A stretch of 64,000 bases of DNA from assembly GCF_002441695.1 (NCBI RefSeq), contig NZ_JXJW01000003.1:115799-179798 (forward strand), given 5' to 3'. The stretch is from Pseudolactococcus piscium. Its GTDB lineage: Bacteria; Bacillota; Bacilli; Lactobacillales; Streptococcaceae. This document shows, piece after piece, positions 8,010 through 15,150 of this stretch; the stretch's first letter is position 1, and the number at the start of each line of letters is the position of its first letter. The position numbers were made by a program, and so were the translations under genes. The notes beneath the pieces were generated by a model. It had not been told where the DNA came from. It saw nothing but the letters and a program-made list of their open reading frames with translations, and ran no database searches.

Positions 8010-9155
8010 ATGATGCAGACAAATAATATTTCAAAAGGTAAATTATCAGGAAAAAAAATTGGCGTATACTTTGGCACATTTGCGCCCTTGCATACTGGAC
8101 ATCAGCAACAAATTTATAAAACATCAGCACTTAATGAAGGTGTGTTACTGATTGTATCAGGATATGATGGTGATCGTGGCTCTAAAATCGGCCTCCATTT
8201 GGACAAAAGATTTCGCTATTTACGTGAGGCCTTTAATGATGAGGCAGCCATAAAGGTTGTCAAGCTCGATGAAAATGGGATTCCTGAAATGCCACATGGC
8301 TGGGATGACTGGACAAATCGCTTATTTGGGTTAATTCAAGCCAATACTGAATCTGAAAATTTAGAGGTCACTTTTTATGTTGGGGAAGCAGAATATGTGA
8401 CTGAGCTATATAAACGCTTCCCGCTAGATGATGGCAATACTTATACTGTTGAGATAGCCGATCGACATGATATCCAAATTTCAGCTACGATGATTCGTGA
8501 AAATCCTCAAGCCTACTGGCAGGATATTAACCGTGTCTTTCGTCGTCAGTTCTCCAAAGTCGTGACCTTGATGGGATCTGCCTCTACGGGTAAATCAACC
8601 CTTGTTAGGCGGCTAGCCAGATCAATCAATGCCCCATTTTCAGAAGAGTATGCAAGAAGCTATGAAGAGTATTCAAATATAAATGATGACGAGCTTGAAA
8701 TGTCTGACTATGCCCGTTTAATTACGGGGCAATATGATGTCAACTCTAAAGAAATCAATTCACCTGCCAATCAAGGGATTGTTTTTCTGGATACGGATGC
8801 CATCGTGACACGCGTTTATGCTAAACTCTATCTCAGTGAAGAAGATCAGGCTCAGCTGGAACCGCTGTTTCAAAAAATAATTCGTGATGAACAGATGGAT
8901 TTGATTTTGGTCATCCCGCCCATTACCAAATATATTGATGATGGCTTTCGGAATATGGAATGGGAGTCATCGCGACACGAGTTCCATGAAGAACTGATGC
9001 GCCAATTAGCAGAGTTTAATCTGATGGATAAGGTTGTCTTACTAGATGATACAGGTGATGTACGAGATGAAAAAGGCTATCTCAGTCGCTATCATCATGC
9101 TATCGATGCTGTTAAGCAACAGACTGGAGTCGAAATAAAACGCCTAGACTACTAA
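8010..9155 (+). CDS. nadR: bifunctional NMN adenylyltransferase / ribosylnicotinamide kinase NadR
   Basis: NAD salvage enzyme of 381 residues. Residues 15-180 form the nucleotidyltransferase domain with the HxGH-type motif GTFAPLHTGH (22-31). Residues 185-375 form the kinase domain with P-loop GSASTGKST (189-197), which phosphorylates nicotinamide riboside. The N-terminal helix-turn-helix repressor domain of enterobacterial NadR is absent, so this form is purely enzymatic, as in other lactococci. The start could be ATG 8010 or 8013, and the ribosome site (AGGGTAA) is weak. The gene ends in a stem that serves as a terminator facing a convergent small gene. Confidence 0.94.
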   Translation: MMQTNNISKGKLSGKKIGVYFGTFAPLHTGHQQQIYKTSALNEGVLLIVSGYDGDRGSKIGLHLDKRFRYLREAFNDEAAIKVVKLDENGIPEMPHGWDDWTNRLFGLIQANTESENLEVTFYVGEAEYVTELYKRFPLDDGNTYTVEIADRHDIQISATMIRENPQAYWQDINRVFRRQFSKVVTLMGSASTGKSTLVRRLARSINAPFSEEYARSYEEYSNINDDELEMSDYARLITGQYDVNSKEINSPANQGIVFLDTDAIVTRVYAKLYLSEEDQAQLEPLFQKIIRDEQMDLILVIPPITKYIDDGFRNMEWESSRHEFHEELMRQLAEFNLMDKVVLLDDTGDVRDEKGYLSRYHHAIDAVKQQTGVEIKRLDY

Positions 9156-9172
9156 AAGTCTAAGCTTTTTTT
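9140..9172 (+). terminator. Terminator overlapping the nadR stop
   Basis: GCCTAGAC and GTCTAAGC pair with one mismatch around the stop codon, followed by nine Ts. Confidence 0.6.
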
Positions 9173-9477
9173 TTATCTATCATAGCTGTTTTGACACTTT
9201 CAGGTACAAAACTTACTTTTTTTACTTTACTTAATAAGATAATCCGAATTTGATTGGACATGATATCTTTTGTCACGACTTGTCGCTCTGTGATGCTGGT
9301 TATATTGGCCGCAAAGCTTGTTAATTCTGTATTTTTTTTATTAAAATGGAGATAGACTGGATGATTAAAGGATTGTGCGAGCTCAAGATTTGCGAGTACC
9401 TCTAGATCAATAGCTGCCTTTACTGCTACCTTAGGCCGCGAAAACAAATGACCTATTTTTTCTAATATTTTTTTCAT
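9160..9477 (-). CDS. conserved small protein of unknown function
   Basis: A 105-residue protein that I cannot assign with confidence. It has an amphipathic N-terminus (KKILEKIGHLFSRPK). A beta-rich core follows: VYLHFN near residue 42, then NITSITERQVVTKD and IRIILLSKVKKVSFV. This resembles small Sm-like or YolD-like beta domains, where a short substrate-binding strand is followed by a charged turn. It ends in a basic tail (MIDKKKA). No signal peptide or transmembrane segment is evident. It is convergent with nadR and divergent from ydbC. Confidence 0.65.
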   Translation of the reverse strand: MKKILEKIGHLFSRPKVAVKAAIDLEVLANLELAQSFNHPVYLHFNKKNTELTSFAANITSITERQVVTKDIMSNQIRIILLSKVKKVSFVPESVKTAMIDKKKA

Positions 9478-9559
9478 AGCAAAATTATATCATATTTTGA
9501 GAAATATTGGGTTAGATTGCGTATAATAGTAGTGAGACTTAAAATGGAATGGAGATAAG

Positions 9560-9772
9560 ATGAGCGAGTTTAAATTTGAAATTGAGGAGCATTTGATTGT
9601 CCTATCTGAAAATGATAAGGGATGGAAGAAAGAACTGACACGTGTGTCATGGAATGGCTCACCAGCAAAGTTTGATATTCGCCAATGGTCCCCTGATTAT
9701 AGCAAGATGGGAAAAGGGGTTACCTTGACCAATGAAGAATTTCAGAAACTGGTTGAAGAACTTACCAAATAA
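9560..9772 (+). CDS. ydbC: YdbC family PC4-like single-stranded DNA-binding protein
   Basis: A 70-residue protein matching the lactococcal YdbC family, whose known structure is a PC4-like dimer that binds single-stranded DNA. The characteristic core is present: FEIEEHLIVLSENDKGWKKELTRVSWN, then KFDIRQWSPDYSKMGKGVTLT. The C-terminal helix is EEFQKLVEEL. Start is ATG 9560 with GGAGATAAG upstream, and a TATAAT box lies at 9521-9526. It forms a single-gene unit closed by a bidirectional hairpin. Confidence 0.92.
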   Translation: MSEFKFEIEEHLIVLSENDKGWKKELTRVSWNGSPAKFDIRQWSPDYSKMGKGVTLTNEEFQKLVEELTK

Positions 9773-9787
9773 TTGAGATACAGATCA

Positions 9788-9817
9788 AAAAAATTAGCGA
9801 ACAATCGCTAATTTTTT
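9788..9817. terminator. Bidirectional terminator between ydbC and the DUF3397 gene
   Basis: A perfect 13-bp stem (9788-9800 with 9805-9817) around ACAA, with A and T runs on both flanks. Confidence 0.85.
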
Positions 9818-10167
9818 TATGTCTTGAAAATGATGATAATCATTAAGATATAGAGCAGTAAGGTGACAAAGAAAGTGATTCGCCAAAAAAAATGGAGAAA
9901 GTGGCGGGCATCAAAGTGTCGATTATAGAATAAGTCTAGAAAAAGCAGAACGAGCGCTATAATTGAGATAAGCATTAAAAAGTAAGGCAAGATACTGATA
10001 TGCGTGACTTGACGAGAAAATAGATGTAAGCCAAAAATCAAAAAAACGGTCATAATATCTGGCACATTAATTGTCGAAAACTGTCTGATTTTGAAAAACT
10101 TGAAGAGAAGTGGTATCAGTATAAATAATAGTATCGGATAAATAGCAATTAATAGGTGAATGAACAT
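9817..10167 (-). CDS. DUF3397-like membrane protein
   Basis: A 116-residue, very hydrophobic protein with four likely membrane helices, at about residues 3-25, 36-52, 58-80 and 92-114. The order of segments, including PDIMTVFLIFGLHLFSRQ after the first helix, resembles the DUF3397 family of Lactobacillales. Family function is unknown. It lies convergent with ydbC and upstream of nothing obvious. Confidence 0.7.
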   Translation of the reverse strand: MFIHLLIAIYPILLFILIPLLFKFFKIRQFSTINVPDIMTVFLIFGLHLFSRQVTHISILPYFLMLISIIALVLLFLDLFYNRHFDARHFLHFFWRITFFVTLLLYILMIIIIFKT

Positions 10168-10244
10168 AAGACTATTTTAGCTTTTTTATCTCGAAAACAC
10201 AACACTGGCTAGTTAAGCAAGATACGTGTTTTAAAACGTCAGCA

Positions 10245-10862
10245 TTATTTAGCTGTAGACTTGATAAAGTAGGCGTTTGTTTTCAAGGCACGTCGGATGT
10301 AGTAGCCGATGATTGCTGCAAGAATTGCTTTGACAATACCTGGAATAATAAAGGGTAAAAAGCCAAGCTTAAATCCTGCTTGAAGTGATAAGTGTGCAAC
10401 AACTGCAAGCCAGGCAGTCCCTATAGCCAAACACCAAATCGTCCCAATCAGATTGGCAATTATAAATAAGGCTAATTTGCCACGTGCTGTTTTCATTAAC
10501 AGAGCGAGTTTACTTAACTGAGCAACCTGTAGTGCTTGAAATAAGAAACCAATCAAAAAACCGCCTGTTGGTCCGAGAATGACACCGAATCCAGCAGCAC
10601 CACCAGCGTATACAGGGAGACCGATTGCACCAAGGATTAAATAAACAAGAATAGCGAGTACACTGTCTAATGGGGTAAGTACAGTCGCAATAATGCCGAC
10701 AGCCAGGGTTTGCAGTGTCAGTGGCACGATGGGTAAGGGAATGGTAATTTGGCTTGAGATTGCTAGAAAAGCCGCAGCAATAGCGATAATTGCCAGACGT
10801 TGTGTTTTATTATGCGTCATTTTTTTATTTTTTTGATGCCTTAACAGGTGTCTAGATATCAT
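10245..10862 (-). CDS. bioY: biotin transporter substrate-binding subunit BioY
   Basis: S-component of an energy-coupling-factor (ECF) transporter that binds biotin in the membrane. It uses the shared ECF ATPases and T-subunit encoded elsewhere. The BioY pattern is clear: ITIPLPIVPLTLQTLAVG near residue 40, then LGAIGLPVYAGGAAGFGVILGPTGGFLIGF. The length is 205 residues from ATG 10862 or about 191 from ATG 10820. The upstream start has a modest AAGG at the right distance, and the internal one has none. A BirA-type operator lies 82-115 bp upstream, fitting biotin repression. Confidence 0.94.
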   Translation of the reverse strand: MISRHLLRHQKNKKMTHNKTQRLAIIAIAAAFLAISSQITIPLPIVPLTLQTLAVGIIATVLTPLDSVLAILVYLILGAIGLPVYAGGAAGFGVILGPTGGFLIGFLFQALQVAQLSKLALLMKTARGKLALFIIANLIGTIWCLAIGTAWLAVVAHLSLQAGFKLGFLPFIIPGIVKAILAAIIGYYIRRALKTNAYFIKSTAK

Positions 10863-10943
10863 CGAGATGCCTTGCGTAAAAAAGCAGACTGATTATGATA
10901 AGAGATAGAGTTAAGGGCATCATCCTTTCTGAAATAGGTTTGT

Positions 10944-10977
10944 ATTGTAAACCTAAATAATAAATTAAGTATACAAT
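10944..10977 (-). promoter_or_regulatory. BirA-type biotin operator of bioY
   Basis: ATTGTAAACC, 14 bp, then AGTATACAAT. The halves are inverted repeats matching at 8 of 10 positions. Geometry and sequence agree with Firmicute BirA operators (half-site close to WTTGTWAACC, spacer 14-16). It sits among AT-rich sequence suited to a promoter for bioY. Confidence 0.6.
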
Positions 10978-11002
10978 AAAACTACTAGATTAGCAAGCAT
11001 AT

Positions 11003-11026
11003 AAAAAACGATCTCTAAGATCGTTT
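11003..11026 (-). terminator. Terminator after ybaK
   Basis: On the minus strand, AAACGATC pairs with GATCGTTT and runs into six Ts, overlapping the end of the ybaK frame. Confidence 0.75.
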
Positions 11027-11504
11027 AGTAAGTTTCTGGTTCTGAGATGTCAGCAAAGCTGGCATGTACGAACTCAGCAAGTAGCTGCGGTTGAATCCGA
11101 ATGCTGCGGCCCACTTCACCAGCCGATACAATCATAACTGGTTTTGACAAAGCAATTTCATCGATATAAATGGGGAATGCATGTTTTTGATGAATACCTA
11201 TTGGATTATTGGCACCATGGATGTAGCCAGTTGTTTTCTGCAAGTCTTTTTGCGGAATCATGCTGACTTTCTTCATACCAGAGACTTTGGCCAATTTTTT
11301 TTCAGAGAGATGTCTTGTTAATGGGACAATACCGATGATCGGATCACGCCCATTTGTAAGCGCTAAAGTTTTATAGATGTCATCTCTGGTGATACCATCT
11401 GGTAAGTCATCCTTAAGTGCATTTAAGGCTAATGCGTCATGCACAATGCCAGCCTTATCAAGAATCTGATCGACAAGCGTCTTTTTTAGTTTTTGTTTCT
11501 TCAT
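11025..11504 (-). CDS. ybaK: Cys-tRNA(Pro)/Cys-tRNA(Cys) deacylase YbaK/EbsC
   Basis: A 159-residue free-standing editing protein that hydrolyses mischarged Cys-tRNA(Pro). Family hallmarks are the conserved lysine region GMKKVSMIPQKDLQKTTGYIHGANNPIG (residues about 75-103) and the terminal GEVGRSIRIQPQLLAEFVHASFADI. Its start overlaps the end of the DUF368 gene by 4 bp, so the two are translationally coupled on the minus strand. Confidence 0.93.
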   Translation of the reverse strand: MKKQKLKKTLVDQILDKAGIVHDALALNALKDDLPDGITRDDIYKTLALTNGRDPIIGIVPLTRHLSEKKLAKVSGMKKVSMIPQKDLQKTTGYIHGANNPIGIHQKHAFPIYIDEIALSKPVMIVSAGEVGRSIRIQPQLLAEFVHASFADISEPETY

Positions 11505-12340
11505 TTGTATTTGTCCTCAAGTCGACTCATCCATAAGCCTAAAATCAAACCGAGTGCTGTACATACAATCGCAAGTAAAGCGGTAAGTAAGGTACTTCCT
11601 GAGTAACTGATACTTTCAGCAGCTTGTGGATTGGGTACGAGGATTAAAATGGTTGAGGCACAGACAACCCCTATAATAAAATGAAAGACGCGTGAATGAT
11701 AGGTTGTTAACAGATATTCCATCCCTTTTGCAAAGCAGAACATAGCGAGGGCACCGCCGATTGCGATGGGTAGAAATACATTGACTAAATCGAAATTTTT
11801 AAATCCTGTCAACATAGGAGAATAGAGGCCTAAAATTAAGAGTAGATTTGATGGCGATAGGCCAGGTACGAGTACCCCTAATGCGATCAGGGCACCAGCT
11901 AAGATAAAGGTAGCAAAATTAGCTGGTAATGTGCCAAAGAGATAGGGCAGGGTGTATAAGAAGACGAGACTGATGACAAAAGTGCCGATCAACCAAGCCC
12001 AATCCGCTTTATCACGCTGGCTTTCTTTTTCCGATTCTTGCCATAGTGATGGTAAGCTACCGATGATGGCACCTGAAAATCCCCAAAGGACAATCACCTG
12101 ATAATGAACTAATAGAAATTCTAGTGGACGGGATAAGAGACCAACACCTAATATCCCACCGATACCCACAGGTAGAAAGTAGAGGAAGTTTGCCTTGAAG
12201 TTTTCACGAATATGCGCAAGAAATCCAAGCATGCGTTCGTATAAGCCTAGAATAGCAGCAAGGACGCCGCCTGAAACGCCTGGCAGGATAAAACCAAGTG
12301 CTATGATGACACCTTTGATGAGCCTAATTAACCATGACAT
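11501..12340 (-). CDS. DUF368 family membrane protein, probable polyprenyl-phosphate transporter
   Basis: A 279-residue polytopic protein with the defining DUF368 motif RLIKGVIIALGFILPGVSGGVLAAILGLYE at the N-terminus. It carries the repeat-like second motif ALGVLVPGLSPSNLLLILGLYSPMLTGF. Recent work on this family (PopT) shows it flips undecaprenyl phosphate back across the membrane for cell-wall synthesis. That role is inferred here from the family. It is coupled by a 4-bp overlap to ybaK. Confidence 0.88.
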   Translation of the reverse strand: MSWLIRLIKGVIIALGFILPGVSGGVLAAILGLYERMLGFLAHIRENFKANFLYFLPVGIGGILGVGLLSRPLEFLLVHYQVIVLWGFSGAIIGSLPSLWQESEKESQRDKADWAWLIGTFVISLVFLYTLPYLFGTLPANFATFILAGALIALGVLVPGLSPSNLLLILGLYSPMLTGFKNFDLVNVFLPIAIGGALAMFCFAKGMEYLLTTYHSRVFHFIIGVVCASTILILVPNPQAAESISYSGSTLLTALLAIVCTALGLILGLWMSRLEDKYK

Positions 12341-12442
12341 TGATATGTAACCACCTTTGTTTACTTTATTTATCAGATATATGTTAGATATTACCTAAAA
12401 ATACACTAATGTTATTATTATATCAGATAAATCAAAGATATC

Positions 12443-12470
12443 AAAAAAGTGTGAGTCTTCACACTTTTTA
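12443..12470 (-). terminator. Terminator after thiT
   Basis: AAAAAGTGTGA pairs with TCACACTTTTT around GTCT (44-54 with 59-69 of 124xx), followed on the minus strand by T-rich sequence. Confidence 0.75.
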
Positions 12471-12478
12471 TTCGGTAT

Positions 12479-13021
12479 TTAAACTTTAAAAAGTTTTGGT
12501 GCTGCTTTTTTGATGACTAACAGGATGATACTGCCTACGATCAAGGTAAGTAGGCAACTGACACCATTGATAATCAGCGAGTAGCTCACTGCGCCCCAGC
12601 CCTTCCAGGCATAGTCGCTCCAAAAAATAACCCCCGCGACAAAGTGCCAAAAGTATTTAGCCAAAGCGCCTAATACGACTGCCAGCACTATAAAGCGATC
12701 TTTACCCGTTTTGATAAAGGGTTGCCTTGCCAGCCCAGCAAATCCAGCAAAAGAAAATGCAAGGACATATTCGATGAGTACCTGTGGCACACTTAAAAAA
12801 TAAACCTTGCCGAGTACAAAATGTAGCAGTCCCCAGATGAGACCTGTTATGATGCCGATAAGTGTCCCATGACGAAGTGAGATCAGGGCGATAAGTAGTG
12901 TGCCTAGACTAATTTCAAACCACATCACTTGGAGTGGGATTAGCGAAAGCGCCATGGCGAGAGCTGCAACGATAGCAATTTCTGCTAGGGTGCGAATGCT
13001 AAAGACTTGTTTTTGCGACAT
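12479..13021 (-). CDS. thiT: thiamine ECF transporter S component ThiT
   Basis: A 180-residue membrane S-component that binds thiamine for an ECF transporter. Family features are the N-terminal helix VAALAMALSLIPLQVMWFEISLGTLLI, the cytoplasmic-face sequence RHGTLIGIITGLIWGLLHFVLGK, and the aromatic binding motif KYFWHFVAGVIFWSDYAWKGWGA near residues 120-145. The ribosome site AAGGAG lies 9 bp upstream and is embedded in the expression platform of a TPP riboswitch. The gene is therefore expressed when thiamine is scarce. Confidence 0.96.
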   Translation of the reverse strand: MSQKQVFSIRTLAEIAIVAALAMALSLIPLQVMWFEISLGTLLIALISLRHGTLIGIITGLIWGLLHFVLGKVYFLSVPQVLIEYVLAFSFAGFAGLARQPFIKTGKDRFIVLAVVLGALAKYFWHFVAGVIFWSDYAWKGWGAVSYSLIINGVSCLLTLIVGSIILLVIKKAAPKLFKV

Positions 13022-13029
13022 AAAAAAAT

Positions 13030-13054
13030 CTCCTTATAATTTCACAAGGAGGGG
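13030..13054 (-). promoter_or_regulatory. Expression platform hiding the thiT ribosome binding site
   Basis: On the minus strand CTCCTT (complement of 13046-13051) can pair with the ribosome site AAGGAG (complement of 13030-13035). CCTTGTG in the same strand can instead pair with CACAAGG at the riboswitch 5' end. This suggests translational control. Confidence 0.55.
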
Positions 13055-13101
13055 TCATCAGAAGCGAGTTGATCAATCATAGTAAACAATGATCAAATCG
13101 A

Positions 13102-13177
13102 CACATCCCTACGGCGGTATTAACCGCATCAGGTTCTGAGGGTAAATCTCAACCGCATATGCGGTACCCCTTGTGTT
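13102..13177 (-). ncRNA. TPP (thi-box) riboswitch
   Basis: Read on the minus strand, the conserved blocks occur in order: CACAAGGGGT, TTGAGAT, ACCCTCAGAACCTGATGCGG, TTAATACCGCCGTAGGGA. These are the thi-box consensus elements, including the CTGAGA-type, GAACCTGA and GTAGGGA cores. The stem P3-like ACCGCATATGCGGT is also present. It precedes thiT by about 80 nt. Confidence 0.96.
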
Positions 13178-13243
13178 TGTATTTTTTACTCCATTAGTTT
13201 ATCATGATACGTATAGAATTGCAAGCGTGCGAGAAAAGAAAGT

Positions 13244-14083
13244 GTGAAAAAGATGAGAATCGGAATTATCGGATTAGGGCATGTTGGATCAACTTTAGCC
13301 TATACCTTGTGCCTACAAGGATTAGCTGATGAATTGGTATTACTTGATGAAAATAAAATGAAAGTCCAAGCGGAGTATCTAGAATTATCGGATACCATAC
13401 ATAATTTACCAAATAAAGTTGTACTCATTAAGGATGATGATGCAGCACTTAAGACTGCCGACGTAATCGTCTTTTGTGCAGGGGATATTACTGTATTAGA
13501 AAACGCGACAGATCGGCTTGCAGAATTACGTGTCACATCGAAAATTGTTGAAGACGTTGCACCTAAAATCGTACAGTCAGGATTTTCAGGTGTGCTCATT
13601 TCTGTTACCAACCCATGTGATGTTATTGCCTTGTATCTAGCTGAATTAACTGGGGTTGACAAGCAAAAGGTCATCGGGAGTGGGACATTAATTGATACGA
13701 ATCGACTCATGTATCGATCTGGTCGTGATGATGTTTTGGTGATTGGAGAACACGGCGAGAGCCAAGTTGCCCTTGATGTGTCGGATACGATTGAAAAACT
13801 TGCAGCCAAGACAGGTTGGGAGATATATGCAGCCAAGCAGCATACTGCTTTTGGTATCGCCTCAAGTGTGGCGAGGATAATTAGCGTCTTAGAACAAGAT
13901 ACAGGGGAACTTTTGCCGATTTCGTCCTACGATGAATCAGTAGGTTGCTATTATAGTACGCTAGCAAAAATATCTTTGGACAAAGGTGTGGTAGAGCGCG
14001 TGATTCCCTCGCTTTCAAGTGCTGAGAGAAAACGGTTACAAGCCAGTATCCAGACGATTAAAGGGAATTATGACCGTATTTGA
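13244..14083 (+). CDS. L-lactate/L-2-hydroxyisocaproate dehydrogenase family protein
   Basis: A 279-residue NAD-dependent 2-hydroxyacid dehydrogenase of the LDH/malate dehydrogenase superfamily. It has the Rossmann glycine motif GIIGLGHVGSTLA, catalytic histidine in VIGEHGES, substrate arginine in GTLIDTNRLMY, and TNPCDV. The mobile loop normally carrying the specificity residues (usually RKPGETR) is changed to NATDRLAELR. The protein is about 30 residues shorter than true L-LDH. This favours a paralogue such as L-2-hydroxyisocaproate dehydrogenase acting on branched oxo-acids rather than the main fermentative LDH. GTG 13244 or ATG 13253 could be the start, and neither has a strong ribosome site. 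Confidence 0.82.
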   Translation: MKKMRIGIIGLGHVGSTLAYTLCLQGLADELVLLDENKMKVQAEYLELSDTIHNLPNKVVLIKDDDAALKTADVIVFCAGDITVLENATDRLAELRVTSKIVEDVAPKIVQSGFSGVLISVTNPCDVIALYLAELTGVDKQKVIGSGTLIDTNRLMYRSGRDDVLVIGEHGESQVALDVSDTIEKLAAKTGWEIYAAKQHTAFGIASSVARIISVLEQDTGELLPISSYDESVGCYYSTLAKISLDKGVVERVIPSLSSAERKRLQASIQTIKGNYDRI

Positions 14084-14141
14084 TATAGAAAAATTTAAAG
14101 TCTGTTATAAAAAATCAATAAGACGCACCTGGGCAACTTAG

Positions 14142-14150
14142 TGTTATACT
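14142..14150 (+). promoter_or_regulatory. metQ promoter (extended -10)
   Basis: TGTTATACT is an extended -10 box with a leader of about 40 nt before metQ. I saw no T-box or S-box in this leader. Confidence 0.55.
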
Positions 14151-14196
14151 AATCCTAGTCAACTAATCAAACAGGAATTTATGGGGGAAAAGAATT

Positions 14197-15039
14197 ATGA
14201 AAAAATGGACTAAAGTTGCGACAGGACTTATCGCTATCTTTGCAGTCGCGTCACTTGCAGCATGTGGTGCTAAAAAATCGGATGCAAGCAAAGACGGTGT
14301 TAAAACGTATACTGTGGGTGTCGCTAGTGATCAACAAAAAGAAATCTGGCAAAAAGTTAGTGATTCATTGAAAAATGACAAAATTAAAATTGACGTGAAA
14401 TTATTTAGTGGGTATACAGAAGAAAATCCAGCACTCGCTGATGGCTCTCTTGATTTGAACAGCTTCCAACACGTTGCCTACCTCAACAACTATAATAAAG
14501 AGAATAAAAAAGATCTGACTTATATTGGGTATACAATCATTTCACCTTTCGGTCTTTACTCTGATAAAATTAAAGATCCAAAAGAATTGAAAGATGGCGA
14601 TAAAGTTGCGATCCCTAATGACCCAACAAATGGTGGTCGTGCTTTACAAGCACTTCAAGCACTCGGTGTCATTAAACTTAAAGCAGATGCGCCTGAGTCA
14701 CCAGATGTAAAAGACATTGCGTCTTATAAGACTAAAATTGAGATTAAAGCCATTCAAGCAGACCAATTGGTATCGACATTACCGGATGTGACAGCGGCCT
14801 TTATCAATACCAACTATGTGACTGACCAGTTACATACAACGCCTAAAAAATCAGCAATCTACATCGATACTGACCACTTAGACAAAGTCAGCGAACTCTA
14901 TAAAAATATCATCGCTGTCCGTAAAGAAGACAAAAATAAGGAAGATTTCAAGAAAATTTTGAAAGCCTACCAAACACCAGAAATCGCTAAAATTATTCAA
15001 TCAACAAATGACTACCCTGCTTGGGATACAACAAAGTAA
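14197..15039 (+). CDS. metQ: methionine ABC transporter substrate-binding lipoprotein MetQ
   Basis: A lipid-anchored extracellular receptor of 280 residues for a methionine-family ABC importer. It has a signal peptide with lipobox SLAAC, so the mature protein starts at Cys23. NLPA/MetQ family motifs follow: FSGYTEENPALADGSLDLNSFQH, YSDKIKDPKELKDGDKVAIPNDPTNGGRAL, and TAAFINTNYV. It is immediately upstream of metN and metI, separated from metN by a strong terminator. That should give more receptor than membrane complex. Confidence 0.94.
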   Translation: MKKWTKVATGLIAIFAVASLAACGAKKSDASKDGVKTYTVGVASDQQKEIWQKVSDSLKNDKIKIDVKLFSGYTEENPALADGSLDLNSFQHVAYLNNYNKENKKDLTYIGYTIISPFGLYSDKIKDPKELKDGDKVAIPNDPTNGGRALQALQALGVIKLKADAPESPDVKDIASYKTKIEIKAIQADQLVSTLPDVTAAFINTNYVTDQLHTTPKKSAIYIDTDHLDKVSELYKNIIAVRKEDKNKEDFKKILKAYQTPEIAKIIQSTNDYPAWDTTK

Positions 15040-15068
15040 GGTAAGCATGGTAGATAGGATTTGGCTAG

Positions 15069-15096
15069 AAGCTTGAGTTGAGACTCAAGCTTTTGT
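15069..15096 (+). terminator. Intercistronic terminator between metQ and metN
   Basis: A perfect 10-bp stem (15069-15078 with 15083-15092) around TGAG, continuing into TTTTGTC. Confidence 0.75.
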
Positions 15097-15114
15097 CATA
15101 TTAACTAAAAAGGA

Positions 15115-15144
15115 TTAACAGATTATCTTAGAAAATGGTAGAAT
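15115..15144 (+). promoter_or_regulatory. metN promoter placed for a leaderless mRNA
   Basis: -35 TTAACA at 15115-15120, an 18-bp spacer, and extended -10 TGGTAGAAT ending at 15144. The metN ATG is at 15151, exactly where transcription should start. Confidence 0.65.
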
Positions 15145-15150
15145 AATCAT

